The notes: generated by a model from the letters alone, not told the origin. 15,307 nucleotides of DNA from Acidimicrobiia bacterium (GCA_022824605.1 JAJDZO010000100.1:1-15307); one strand, 5' to 3'; positions 5,951 through 14,374 are shown, counted from the stretch's first letter. A program made the numbers and translations.

Positions 5951-8437
5951 ATGAATCGCTCGCTCGCTAGGTTCAGCCGGCTGGTCACGGCCCGCCCGGC
6001 CATCACGATTCTTGTGCTGGTTCTCATGACTGTCGTGATGGCCGCGGGAACATCCCGGCGCGTGCCGCCGACTGAGGGGGCCTCGGTGGAGTTCCTTCCC
6101 CCCGAAAGCCCCATCGCCACCGCGGTGTCCGATCTCGACGACCTCTTCGGGGAGTTCAGCGGCGCCAGCGTCGTGACCCTGGTCTTCAGAGGGGATGCGC
6201 TCACCCCCGCTGGGCTCTCCCAGATGGACGCCCTCCTCGACGCCGCGACCGGCGATCCGAGCGTGGCGCGGCTGCTGGCGCCGCAGGATCCGATCATCGC
6301 GCCCTCGCTGCTCATCGAAGCCGCTGGCGGACTCGATGCCGCATCGGTCACACAGGACGAGATCGACGCCGCCGCAGGCATTCCCGGGATCGGTGCGGCG
6401 CTCGACGCGATGACCGGGACAGACACCGACGGCACGCCGGTGGCGGTCGGCACCATCCTCCTCCGCGACACCGGCGACGAGCAAGTCTGGGACGCCGAAC
6501 GGACCATCAACGAACTGGCGGTCGCCTCGACGGGTCCGCTGAGCGTCAGCAGCGTGTCGCCGATCGTGATCGAGGACGAGTACACGCACGCCACCGAGAC
6601 AGGGATGGCGCCCCTGATCGGGCTGGCGCTGCTGCTGATCGCCGGGCTGATCCTGCTGTTCCTGCGAACGCTCTCCGACCTGTTGCTCACCCTCGTGGGC
6701 CTTGTCCTGTCCGTGAGCTGGATCGTCGGCGCCGAGGGTTGGCTCGGTCCCGACGGACTGGGATGGATCGGCCCTCCGAGCTCGCTCACGGTGATGGTGC
6801 CGATCATCGTGATCAGCCTCACAGTGGACTATGCGATTCAGGCTGTCTCGCACTACCGCGAGCGCCGGCTCACGGGCGAGTCGACGCTGGACGCGGTCCG
6901 GGCGGGGTTGCACAACGTCAGCGTCCCGATCGTGCTGGCCGCGGTCACCACGATCGCCAGCTTCCTGTCGATCCTGTTCTCGCCGATCGGCGTGATCGGG
7001 GACTTCGGCGTCGTCGCCGCGCTGGGCGTGGCCCTGAGCCTGATCGTGATGCTGTCGCTGGTTCCGGCCGGACGCACGATCATCGACCGGCGCCGCGAGG
7101 CGCGGGGCAGGCTCAAGGCGCCGCGGCCGGTGTCGGGAGCACTGCCCGGAATCGAACGGGCCGCCGAGGTGTTCGGGACGGCGGTGGCCCGCCGGCCGGC
7201 CCCGTACCTCATCGTCGTGCTGGTGGTGACGGTCGCGTTGGGGTTCGCGGCCACTGGACTCCATTCGGAGTTCAGCATCCGCGACGTCCTGCCCCGGGGT
7301 GGGACGGTGCTGAACGACATGGAGACGCTCGACGCGGCCGTCGGCGGCTCGACCGAGCAGGCCCGGGTGCTCGTGAAGGCCGAGGCCACCGAGACGCGCA
7401 CCCTGCTCAACGTCCGGGACCTCGCCAACGCCTTCGAGGACGAGCAGCGCCGCCCGCAGGCGGCCGCAGGCCCGATGGGCGCCTCGTACGAATCGATCGC
7501 CCGCGACTGGATCCACGACAGCGGCGACCCGGCAGACAACTACGATCCCGACCTGGCCGCGCTCTTTGGGCGGGCCTCTGCGGGTGTCCAGCTCGATCCC
7601 GTGTTGATGCAGGAGTTCCTGGCCGGGCTCGCGGCCGCCGATCCCGGCCTGGCCCGGGTCCTGGTCGACGATCCCGACGGGGCCGACGCGATCCTGCTCG
7701 AGTTCCCGACCTACACCGACGACCCGGCGGCGACCTCGGTACTCCAGGAGGAGATCGAGGCGCTCTGGTCCGGCGACGACACGGCCATCACCGTGACGGC
7801 CACGAGCATCCTGGCGGCCGCAACCACCGATCAGATCACCGAAGGGCAGACAGAATCGATCAGCACGACCGTCGCGGTGGCCCTCGGCATCCTCGCCGTC
7901 TTCTTCTGGGTGACGCTGCGCCGGCCCACGCTGTCGGTGATAGCGGTCGGACCGATCGTGCTGGTGCTCATCTGGGTGCTCGGCACGATGGCCCTGCTCG
8001 ACATTCCGTACTCGTTGATCACCTCGATCATCACCGCGCTGTCGATCGGTATCGGCGTGGACTACACCATCCATGTGATCCACCGCTACCGCGAGGAGTT
8101 CGCTCAGGTCCGCAACCCGGAGAAAGCCGCCATCCGCACGCTGGCGACCACCGGTTCGGCGCTGCTGGGATCCGCGCTGACGACGGCGTTCGGGTTCGGC
8201 GTGCTGGCGTTCTCGCCGCTCGACGGGTCGCGGCAGTTCGGCATTACCGCAGCCATCACGATCGGGTATTCTCTGCTCGTCTCGATCGTGGTGGTGCCCC
8301 CGGCGATGACTGTGTGGGGCGCCTACGAGAACATGCGCCTCCGTTCGACGGTCCAGCGCCTGTGGGACGACATCGACGTGGCGGCCGAAGAGGTTTACCA
8401 GCGTCACGCCCCCCAGCGAGGCGCGTCAGGCGGGTAG
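5951..8437 (+). CDS. RND superfamily transporter, MMPL/HpnN-like
   Basis: An 828-residue inner-membrane protein with the duplicated RND plan. TM1 is near 17-33, followed by an extracytoplasmic domain (about 35-215). A TM bundle spans about 219-372 and carries SLTVDYAIQAVSHYRE with Asp293. TM7 is near 418-435, followed by a second extracytoplasmic domain (about 437-630). The last bundle spans about 637-785 and carries SIGIGVDYTIHVIHRYREE with Asp704. The two intramembrane Asp residues are where RND proteins couple proton flow to transport. The soluble loops are shorter than in AcrB, as in MMPL, HpnN and Patched/NPC1-like lipid movers. It is divergent from the SMT-like methyltransferase, and a lipid or sterol-like cargo is a reasonable inference. 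ATG 5951 has only a weak GAGAG upstream. Its last 12 bases overlap the end of the facing P450 gene. Confidence 0.9.
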   Translation: MNRSLARFSRLVTARPAITILVLVLMTVVMAAGTSRRVPPTEGASVEFLPPESPIATAVSDLDDLFGEFSGASVVTLVFRGDALTPAGLSQMDALLDAATGDPSVARLLAPQDPIIAPSLLIEAAGGLDAASVTQDEIDAAAGIPGIGAALDAMTGTDTDGTPVAVGTILLRDTGDEQVWDAERTINELAVASTGPLSVSSVSPIVIEDEYTHATETGMAPLIGLALLLIAGLILLFLRTLSDLLLTLVGLVLSVSWIVGAEGWLGPDGLGWIGPPSSLTVMVPIIVISLTVDYAIQAVSHYRERRLTGESTLDAVRAGLHNVSVPIVLAAVTTIASFLSILFSPIGVIGDFGVVAALGVALSLIVMLSLVPAGRTIIDRRREARGRLKAPRPVSGALPGIERAAEVFGTAVARRPAPYLIVVLVVTVALGFAATGLHSEFSIRDVLPRGGTVLNDMETLDAAVGGSTEQARVLVKAEATETRTLLNVRDLANAFEDEQRRPQAAAGPMGASYESIARDWIHDSGDPADNYDPDLAALFGRASAGVQLDPVLMQEFLAGLAAADPGLARVLVDDPDGADAILLEFPTYTDDPAATSVLQEEIEALWSGDDTAITVTATSILAAATTDQITEGQTESISTTVAVALGILAVFFWVTLRRPTLSVIAVGPIVLVLIWVLGTMALLDIPYSLITSIITALSIGIGVDYTIHVIHRYREEFAQVRNPEKAAIRTLATTGSALLGSALTTAFGFGVLAFSPLDGSRQFGITAAITIGYSLLVSIVVVPPAMTVWGAYENMRLRSTVQRLWDDIDVAAEEVYQRHAPQRGASGG

Positions 8438-10453
8438 CTCTCGCCTCTTCTCGGATACGACGAGCTTCAGCTTCTTGCTCGGCGACATCGACGGGAACGG
8501 GTCGATCTTGAGCTTGGCCTTCCGGGAGGCGATGTCGATCCTGAAATAGTGAACCATCATCAGCAGGTTCGTCATCATGTACATCTCGGTCAGGCGCGCT
8601 CCGAGGCACGAGTGCGTGCCCAGGCCGTAGGGGGCGTAACGGGTGCCGACATGTTCGTTGCGCGGAGCCTCGTAGCGGTCGATGTCGAACGTGAGGGGAT
8701 CAGGAAACAGATCCGCCATGTAGTGAGTCGCCGTTTGGGCGATGAAGACGCGCCTCCCTTCCGACAGCTCGCAGCCTTCGACTTCACAGGCGTTCATCAC
8801 GTTCCTGACCGACATCGGGACGATCGGGTACAGGCGCATGCACTCCATGATGAAGCGACGGGTGACGTCCGTCCCCGAACCGGTGATGGCCTCGCGGTCT
8901 GGATCGCCGTCAGCGAAGAGAGCGTCGGCCTCGCCGCGGATCTTGTCGTAGAAGTCGGGCTGCGTGAGCATGGCGTAGACGATGAAGGCGAGTTGATCGC
9001 CGACATACATGCTGGCGATCAGCGGCGCCGAGAGCACGAACCGCAGATTCGACTCCGGCAGGAACTGCCGGTCATTGGTGTGCATGGTCAGCAGATCGTC
9101 GGCAAGGTCGGCAGGGAGTCCGGCCCGCTGGGCCCGGGTGTGGACGTTCAGCACCCGCTCGGTGATCTCGTCCACCAGTCGAGCACGGCGCCTCATGCCG
9201 GGTGTCTTGAGCATGAACTTGGGAAGGGTTCTGCCGACGTGAGTCTTGAGCGCCCGCTCCTTGAACTTGTGCATGTCACCGCGGACGTCCTGAGACTCGA
9301 TGCCGACCGTGATCGGCGACATCGCGGCGTTGACCAAGGTCCGGCACGCGGTCGTCAGCGGGCGCGACTCTCCAACTTTCCATTTCGCCAACTCGCTGCG
9401 CGTGTAGGAGAAGAGGTCACCCATCTGATCCAGCAGCCTCGTGCGGGAGTAGGCCGGTTGAATGGACTTTCGGTACCGGAAGTGATCAGCTCCGTCGAGC
9501 GCCGGCAACAGGCCCACCCCGCCGTACACCTTCTCGAAGTCCTCAAGGTAGTCCCTGGCTCTCAGATACATACGGCCGTTGCGGTGCACCCAATGGTTGA
9601 TGTCAGGCCCCGCCAGGAAGATCATGTTGTCCATGAAGGGCGGTCGAATCTCGAACACCGGGCCGAACTCCTGTTGAAGCTCCGCGAACAGCGCAGGCAC
9701 GTTACCGCTGCGAAGATGTTTGCTGCGCACCAGCTTTCGCAACGGAACAACCGGAATCGGCCTGCTCAGAGCAGACTGCCTCAACAGCTGCCCTGCGATG
9801 TTCTGCCCGACCGCGTCGGCGATGGCGCGGCCGATCAGGTCCATCCTGCAGATGTCTTTCACACGCTGCTCGGACTCTTCATCAAGATCGAAGATGAAGC
9901 GCAGCACATCGCAAGTGTCGATCAGGCAGACGATGATGATGTCTCGCGGGTCCGGTATCTCGTTGTCGAAAATGGCCCTGCTGATGCGGGTCTTGACGTG
10001 CTCGACAGCCGTGCCCACGTCCGATCCCGTCTGCATTCCCGACCTCCAGGCAGATCCGACCAGAGACCAGAATTCGCCTTCGTGATGTTGGAGGATCTTC
10101 AGGCCGACCAGCCGGTCCAGTGTCATGTCGATGATCGACTCCGCGTCGGGAGCGAGCCGCTCGATCCAGAACTGGGCGTTGCGCTGAACGGACTCGGCCG
10201 CGATCTTGTCGAGGACGGGATCGAGCGCCGGGTCGCCCGTGGGGGTCGGGTCCAGAAGGATCAGCGAGTCCATGTCAGTGTCGATGCGCGACCTGAGCGA
10301 CAGTTCGCCGAGGGCGGCGCCCATGACGGCACAGTGCAGGTTCCATCCGGGCACCTGACGGAAATAGCCGCTCTCCTCGTTGAGGAGCGTCAGGACTAGC
10401 CCGTCGATCAAGCTCAGGGACCTGATCGTCGTACCGCTAGCCGCTCGGCTCAT
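8426..10453 (-). CDS. GPP34 (GOLPH3-like) domain fused to a cytochrome P450
   Basis: A 675-residue single frame in two parts. Residues about 10-215 look like a GPP34/GOLPH3 domain: LSLIDGLVLTLLNEESGYF at the start, AALGELSLRSRI, and the family hallmark LLDPTPTGDPALD (66-78), then WIERL (96-100) and a helical end. From about 233 on it is a P450: GPVFEIR (264-270), FRYRK helix C (325-329), ExxR as ECMR (Glu537, Arg540), FDIDRY (589-594) and the haem loop YAPYGLGTHSCLGARL with Cys616. The I-helix segment LIASMYVGDQLAF has Leu488 where most P450s carry the conserved oxygen-activating Thr. GOLPH3 proteins bind membrane phosphoinositides in eukaryotes; the bacterial role is unknown, so membrane tethering is inference. 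It follows the CYP125-like gene by 41 bases, so probably one operon. Its base composition looks somewhat less GC-rich than that of its neighbours. Confidence 0.85.
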   Translation of the reverse strand: MSRAASGTTIRSLSLIDGLVLTLLNEESGYFRQVPGWNLHCAVMGAALGELSLRSRIDTDMDSLILLDPTPTGDPALDPVLDKIAAESVQRNAQFWIERLAPDAESIIDMTLDRLVGLKILQHHEGEFWSLVGSAWRSGMQTGSDVGTAVEHVKTRISRAIFDNEIPDPRDIIIVCLIDTCDVLRFIFDLDEESEQRVKDICRMDLIGRAIADAVGQNIAGQLLRQSALSRPIPVVPLRKLVRSKHLRSGNVPALFAELQQEFGPVFEIRPPFMDNMIFLAGPDINHWVHRNGRMYLRARDYLEDFEKVYGGVGLLPALDGADHFRYRKSIQPAYSRTRLLDQMGDLFSYTRSELAKWKVGESRPLTTACRTLVNAAMSPITVGIESQDVRGDMHKFKERALKTHVGRTLPKFMLKTPGMRRRARLVDEITERVLNVHTRAQRAGLPADLADDLLTMHTNDRQFLPESNLRFVLSAPLIASMYVGDQLAFIVYAMLTQPDFYDKIRGEADALFADGDPDREAITGSGTDVTRRFIMECMRLYPIVPMSVRNVMNACEVEGCELSEGRRVFIAQTATHYMADLFPDPLTFDIDRYEAPRNEHVGTRYAPYGLGTHSCLGARLTEMYMMTNLLMMVHYFRIDIASRKAKLKIDPFPSMSPSKKLKLVVSEKRRELPA

Positions 10454-10494
10454 CAGCCCCCGCCCCGTGTCTCACCCGACAACGACAAGGGATC

Positions 10495-11880
10495 TCACTT
10501 CGGATCTTGTGGACGCTCGGTCTGGCCGCCGTAACCGACGGTGCCGGAGGCGCCCGCTGCCGCGCCGAGGCGATGCAACGGTGCGGTGCGATACGAGGGC
10601 GAAGGGGTGTAGGCCACCGGCAGGCGCTTCACCCCGCCGATGAAGTTGGAGCGCAGGTAGGCCGGGTCGCCGGCGAGGCGGATGTCGGGCATGCGCCGGG
10701 CGATCTCGCGGAACATGATGCGGATCTCCATGCGGGCCAGGCTGGCGCCGAGGCAGTAGTGCGGGCCGCCCCCGCCGAAACTGACGTGGTCGTTCGGGGT
10801 GCGCTCGATGTCGAACCTCCACGGATCCTCGAAAGCCCGTGGGTCGCGGTTGGCGGCCATGTGCCAGATGATCACCTTGTCGCCCTCGGCGATCTTCACC
10901 CCGCCGATGTCGTGATCGGAGAGCGCCTGGCGGCGGAAGTAGATGACCGGGGTGGCCCAGCGCAGGATCTCCTCGACCGCGGTCTCCATGTGACGGTCGG
11001 GATCGGCGACGAACTTCTCCCACTGTTCGCCGAAGTCGAAGAAGGCCATCATCCCCCGGGTGATCGAGTTGCGGGTGGTCTCGTTGCCGGCCACGCACAG
11101 GAGCAGGAAGAACATGTCGAACTCGATCTCGGAGAGGGCCTGGCCGTCGATGTCGGCCGACAGCAGCGTGGTGACGATGTCGTCGGAGGGCGTGCTGCGG
11201 CGCTCCGTCTGGAGTCGGTGCGAGTAGTTGAACAGGTCGGCCGCGGCCTGGAGGGTGTCTTCGCGGCTCTTGACGAAGTCGGGGTCCTCGCCGCCGACTA
11301 GGGCGTTGGTCCAGTCGAATACGCTGGCGCGGTCCTCGATGGGAATGCCCATCATCTCGGCGATGGCCTGCAAGGGCAGCTCGGCCGAGATGTCGCTCAC
11401 GAAGTCGCAGCGGCCCTGCTCGGTCACCGCGTCGAGAATGATGTCGGTGCGGTTCTGGAGGTAGTCCTCAAGCAGGTTGATCATGCGGGGGGTGAAGCCC
11501 CGGTTGACGAGCTTGCGGTAGCGGGTGTGGCGGGGCGGGTCCATGTCGATCATGATCTGATCGGTCTCTATGCCCGAAACGTTGAGCCTCGTTTCGGGAT
11601 CGCGCATCTGGGTGCCGCTGTGGGCGGATGAGAACACGTCGGCCCGGCGGTTGACCTCCTTGAGGTGGTCGTGGCGGGTGACGGCCCAGTAGCCGGAACC
11701 CTTGTCACCCTCGTCGATCCAGTGGATGCCGGGATCGGTCTCGCGCAGCCGGGCCAGAACCTCATGATGGTCCTGGCGCTGGAACATGTCGAAGTCCCAC
11801 AGGTCGATGTCGGTGACCGGGCAGCGCCCCCCGCCGTGATCGACGGGACAGCCCGCCGTCCGCTCCTCAGCAATCGTCAT
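10495..11880 (-). CDS. Cytochrome P450, CYP125/CYP142-like (steroid/terpenoid hydroxylase type)
   Basis: A 461-residue soluble bacterial P450. Motifs: DMDPPRHTRYRKLVNRGFTP (112-131, helix C region), I-helix AGNETTRN with the catalytic Thr268/Thr269, ExxR as EILR (Glu304, Arg307), and haem loop FGGGGPHYCLGASLARME with Cys376. The stretch from AGNETTRNSI to LRSNFIGGVKRLPVAYTP closely follows the CYP125 pattern; mycobacterial CYP125 oxidises the C26/27 end of the cholesterol side chain. A tail of about 35 Gly/Ala/Pro-rich residues after YTP is longer than usual. ATG 11880 has GAGGTG 6 bases upstream. It is third in the minus-strand run that starts with the TauD-like gene. No ferredoxin or reductase partner is in the window. 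Family call is firm; a steroid-like substrate is inferred. Confidence 0.9.
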   Translation of the reverse strand: MTIAEERTAGCPVDHGGGRCPVTDIDLWDFDMFQRQDHHEVLARLRETDPGIHWIDEGDKGSGYWAVTRHDHLKEVNRRADVFSSAHSGTQMRDPETRLNVSGIETDQIMIDMDPPRHTRYRKLVNRGFTPRMINLLEDYLQNRTDIILDAVTEQGRCDFVSDISAELPLQAIAEMMGIPIEDRASVFDWTNALVGGEDPDFVKSREDTLQAAADLFNYSHRLQTERRSTPSDDIVTTLLSADIDGQALSEIEFDMFFLLLCVAGNETTRNSITRGMMAFFDFGEQWEKFVADPDRHMETAVEEILRWATPVIYFRRQALSDHDIGGVKIAEGDKVIIWHMAANRDPRAFEDPWRFDIERTPNDHVSFGGGGPHYCLGASLARMEIRIMFREIARRMPDIRLAGDPAYLRSNFIGGVKRLPVAYTPSPSYRTAPLHRLGAAAGASGTVGYGGQTERPQDPK

Positions 11881-11886
11881 GGCTCA

Positions 11887-11892
11887 CACCTC
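11887..11892 (-). promoter_or_regulatory. Ribosome binding site of the CYP125-like gene
   Basis: GAGGTG on the minus strand, 6 bases before ATG 11880; it supports this start and independent translation after the 73-base gap from the upstream oxidoreductase gene. Confidence 0.6.
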
Positions 11893-11953
11893 ACTGTCCG
11901 GGGCGCTCAGTCTGGCACCCGCACGCCGAAAGGTCACCCGAAGCCTCGACTGG

Positions 11954-13201
11954 TCAACTGATGGTGCTCGCAGGCACGGTTGCATGAACGACCGAAGCCT
12001 CCACCACCGGGATCTCGTGGCGCTCCAAGGGGCGCGTCCACTCCTTGCGGGCAAGCGCCTTCTCGATGTAGGGCGCCAGCTCCTCGGCCTTGGCCGCCTC
12101 ACGCTCGGCTCGCCCCGAGGTGAACTCGCCCAGCACATCGGATCCGAAGAGGCGCAGGCTGTCGCAGATGTCTTCGTGGCGGTTGTTGCCGCCCTGCTGC
12201 AGGAAGATCACATGGTCGATGCCCGCGTCGTCGGCCTGCTTGAGCCAGCGGACGGAGTCGGCGGGGGTGCCGATGGTGTCGGCGTAATCGTCGCCGGCGT
12301 CGAGCGCGGCAGCCACCGCATCGTCGAGGGCCGAGCCCCGCTGAGCCTGGTAGCGCTCCCAGATGTTGGAGTGGCCCGGCACGGTGTCGTGCACCACCAA
12401 CTGGCGCAAGGCATAGGCGAAGAAGTGGAACCCGTCGAAGCCGCGCCGTATGGCCTCAGCCCGCTCGGAGTGCAGCGAGAAGCCGGTGACCACCGCAATG
12501 TTGGCGTTGACGCTGTGGCCCAGCGGCACGCACTCCTCGCTGCGGATGATGTCGTAGTAGACGTCGGCCCAGTGGCGGGCCTCGGCCGGATCCACGAACG
12601 CGAAAGCCAGCGCGCCCAGGCCGCGGCGGGCGGCCAATTCGATGGTGGTGCGGTTGGTGCAGGCGATCCACATCGGCGGATGGGGCTTCTGGACCGGCTT
12701 TGGGATGACGTCGCGGCACGGCATCGAGAAGAACTCGCCCTCGAATCCCGGATAGGGCGACATGGCCATCATGTTGGCGATCTGCTCGCCCGCTTCGAGG
12801 CTCATGGCCCGCTTCTGTTTGGCGCCGACGCCGAACCCTGCAAGTTCGAGGCGGGTGGCGCCCTCACCGATGCCGAACTCCACCCTCCCCCCGGAAATCA
12901 GGTCGAGGGTGGCGACGCACTCGGCGGTGCGAGCCGGGTGGTTGTAGGGAGGCGGCGTCTGGCGGATGCCGTGGCCGAGGCGGATGCGCTTGGTGCGGGC
13001 CGCGCAGGCCGACAGGAACACTTCCGGCGCGGAGCAGTGCGAGTACTCCTCCAGGAAATGGTGCTCCACCGCCCAGGCCACGTCGATGCCGACCTCGTCG
13101 GCCACCTCGACCTGCTCGACGGCCTCGGCTAGCAGCCGCTGTTCGGAGTCGGGGGCCCACGGCCGGGGCATCTGCAACTCGTAGAAGACGCCGAACCGCA
13201 C
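11954..13201 (-). CDS. Luciferase-like (LLM class) flavin-dependent oxidoreductase
   Basis: A 415-residue bacterial-luciferase-fold oxidoreductase. It starts MRFGVFYELQMPRPW, has the strand-helix unit VGIDVAWAVEHHFLEEYSHCSAPEVF (38-63), RIRLGHGIRQTPPPYNHPARTAE (72-94), LDLISGGRVEFGIGEG (99-114) and the C-terminal barrel strands IGTPADS and GIDHVIFLQQGG. EHHF and the PYNHP loop are typical of the family members related to LuxA-type alkanal and terpene monooxygenases. It would use FMNH2 or F420H2 with O2 or another acceptor. The start is GTG at 13201; the next codons fit the conserved N-terminus exactly, although no clear ribosome binding site is seen. It lies between the TauD-like and CYP125-like genes on the same strand, so it is probably another oxidative step of the same pathway. 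The substrate is unknown. Confidence 0.88.
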   Translation of the reverse strand: MRFGVFYELQMPRPWAPDSEQRLLAEAVEQVEVADEVGIDVAWAVEHHFLEEYSHCSAPEVFLSACAARTKRIRLGHGIRQTPPPYNHPARTAECVATLDLISGGRVEFGIGEGATRLELAGFGVGAKQKRAMSLEAGEQIANMMAMSPYPGFEGEFFSMPCRDVIPKPVQKPHPPMWIACTNRTTIELAARRGLGALAFAFVDPAEARHWADVYYDIIRSEECVPLGHSVNANIAVVTGFSLHSERAEAIRRGFDGFHFFAYALRQLVVHDTVPGHSNIWERYQAQRGSALDDAVAAALDAGDDYADTIGTPADSVRWLKQADDAGIDHVIFLQQGGNNRHEDICDSLRLFGSDVLGEFTSGRAEREAAKAEELAPYIEKALARKEWTRPLERHEIPVVEASVVHATVPASTIS

Positions 13202-13227
13202 GGACGCTCAACCTACCGGCAGCCCGG

Positions 13228-13249
13228 CCGGCGCTGGAAGTCGCGCCGG
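13228..13249. repeat. GC-rich hairpin between TauD-like and luciferase-like genes
   Basis: CCGGCGC and GCGCCGG form a perfect 7-base stem around an 8-base loop (tggaagtc), with an alternative outer pairing GCCCGGC/GCCGGGC at 13222-13228 and 13245-13251. It sits inside the 117-base gap and has no T-run on either strand, so it is not a standard terminator. It may be an attenuator, a processing or stability element, or chance in GC-rich DNA. Confidence 0.35.
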
Positions 13250-13318
13250 GCCGTCGAACTCTGCGCTGGGGTGCAGGCCGACCGCGTCAGCGACTGGACG
13301 GGCACCGCTGATGAGCGT

Positions 13319-14218
13319 CTAGAAGTCGAAGCCGGCCATGCCGTAGTAGCCGCTGGCCGCGGTCTTGTCGCTGCGGTGGCGTTCCCACCTCGGCGCGTCG
13401 GGCGGGGGCTGGGGGTCGTCGCCCAGCACGGTCACCCGGTGCAGGATCCGGGTCCTGTCGGCTTCACCGATGTCGTCCACGATGGAGTGCAGCGTCACCC
13501 GCTCGTCCCACAGGGCCACGTCGCCGGGCGACCATCTCCAGCGGCAGCTGAACTTGACCTGCTCCTGCCAGCGGTACAGGAAACCGAGCAGGGCCTGGCT
13601 CTCGGGCCGCGACAGCTGCGGTATGCGTCGGCCATGCTGCTTGTTGACGTACAGGCTGCGGCGGCCGGTGCCGGGGTGGATGCGCACCACCGGGTGCTCG
13701 GCCCGCAGCGACCCCTGCCTGCCGTCGTCGTGGATGCACGTCAGCCCGGCCAGGAAGGCCTGAAGAGGCGCCGACAGCGAGTCGTGCACCTCGTAGCAGT
13801 TGATCCACATGGTGTCGCCGCCCGCGGGCGGGCACTGCACCATGTGTAGCAGCGCGGCGATAGGCGGATGCTCGCTGTAGGTGACGTCGGTGTGCCAGAT
13901 GTCGGCCTTGGGAGTGGCCGAAGTGTCGAGCACGCACACCTCGGGTGTGTCGTCGTCGACCTTCTCGATGTAGGGGTGGACCTCCAACTCGCCGAACAGC
14001 GCGCCGATGTCGCGCAGCTGCTCGACGCTGGGGTGCAGATCCGGCAGGAACAGCACCAAGTGGCGGTCGAGGGCGTCACGCAGCGCAGCCGCGGCGTGTT
14101 CGTCGAGCTGGTCTGGATCGAGACCGCGGACCTCCGCGCCCAGCGCTCCCGCGATGGGGGCGATGTCGACAGCTACACCGGAGCCGCCCCCGTCGGAGCG
14201 GGAGGCAACAAGCGTCAT
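13319..14218 (-). CDS. TauD/TfdA-family Fe(II)/2-oxoglutarate-dependent dioxygenase
   Basis: A 299-residue non-haem iron oxygenase. The iron ligands are visible as HTD in IWHTDVTY (His109, Asp111) and the distal His in WDERVTLHSIVDD (His244). The following DRTRILHRVTVLGD supplies the Arg that normally binds the 2-oxoglutarate carboxylate. The N-terminus (DIAPIAGALGAEVRGLD) is the usual TauD opening, and the length is typical. The enzyme couples 2-oxoglutarate decarboxylation to hydroxylation of an organic substrate, which cannot be named. GTG 14221 directly precedes ATG 14218; I prefer the ATG, 8 bases after a TACTCT box, as a leaderless start. It is the first gene of the minus-strand run leading to both P450 genes, but the 117-base gap after it with a hairpin leaves open whether all four share one transcript. 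Confidence 0.9.
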   Translation of the reverse strand: MTLVASRSDGGGSGVAVDIAPIAGALGAEVRGLDPDQLDEHAAAALRDALDRHLVLFLPDLHPSVEQLRDIGALFGELEVHPYIEKVDDDTPEVCVLDTSATPKADIWHTDVTYSEHPPIAALLHMVQCPPAGGDTMWINCYEVHDSLSAPLQAFLAGLTCIHDDGRQGSLRAEHPVVRIHPGTGRRSLYVNKQHGRRIPQLSRPESQALLGFLYRWQEQVKFSCRWRWSPGDVALWDERVTLHSIVDDIGEADRTRILHRVTVLGDDPQPPPDAPRWERHRSDKTAASGYYGMAGFDF

Positions 14219-14226
14219 CACCCGCG

Positions 14227-14232
14227 AGAGTA
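14227..14232 (-). promoter_or_regulatory. Candidate -10 box for the TauD-like gene
   Basis: TACTCT on the minus strand, 8 bases before ATG 14218, fits the TANNNT pattern at the distance expected for a leaderless transcript. No -35 box is evident. The rest of the 14219-14374 gap shows no other convincing signal. Confidence 0.35.
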
Positions 14233-14374
14233 CCGCGCATCGACGCCTCCATGGTCCTCAAGTGGCGCAACTCAAGACTGGCTAGACTGGAAAGACGCAA
14301 ATTGAAGCGTGGTTCGGCGCCATGGGCGATCAACCAGTTGCTCTGAGTGTTCTGATCCGACAACCTCGCGGGGA

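Noticed and set aside
5843..8407. 854-codon open frame on the minus strand opposite the RND transporter
   Set aside because: Its translation is a His/Arg/Gly/Asp-rich low-complexity mixture with no fold signature, while the opposite strand encodes an intact RND protein. Long antisense frames are expected at this GC content.
5951..8437. Considered naming the transporter as a specific sterol transporter or HpnN
   Set aside because: The RND fold and its Asp residues are clear, but nothing in the sequence alone fixes the cargo; only the neighbouring methyltransferase suggests a sterol-like lipid.
8549..10399. 616-codon open frame on the plus strand opposite the GPP34-P450 gene
   Set aside because: No motif or coherent secondary structure; the opposite strand has haem-binding, ExxR and GPP34 signatures.
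14251..14346. 31-codon plus-strand frame encoding a very basic peptide (VLKWRNSRLARLERRK start)
   Set aside because: No ribosome binding site and no known family. It fits in the gap between the TauD-like start and the putative antitoxin end, but nothing beyond an open frame supports it.
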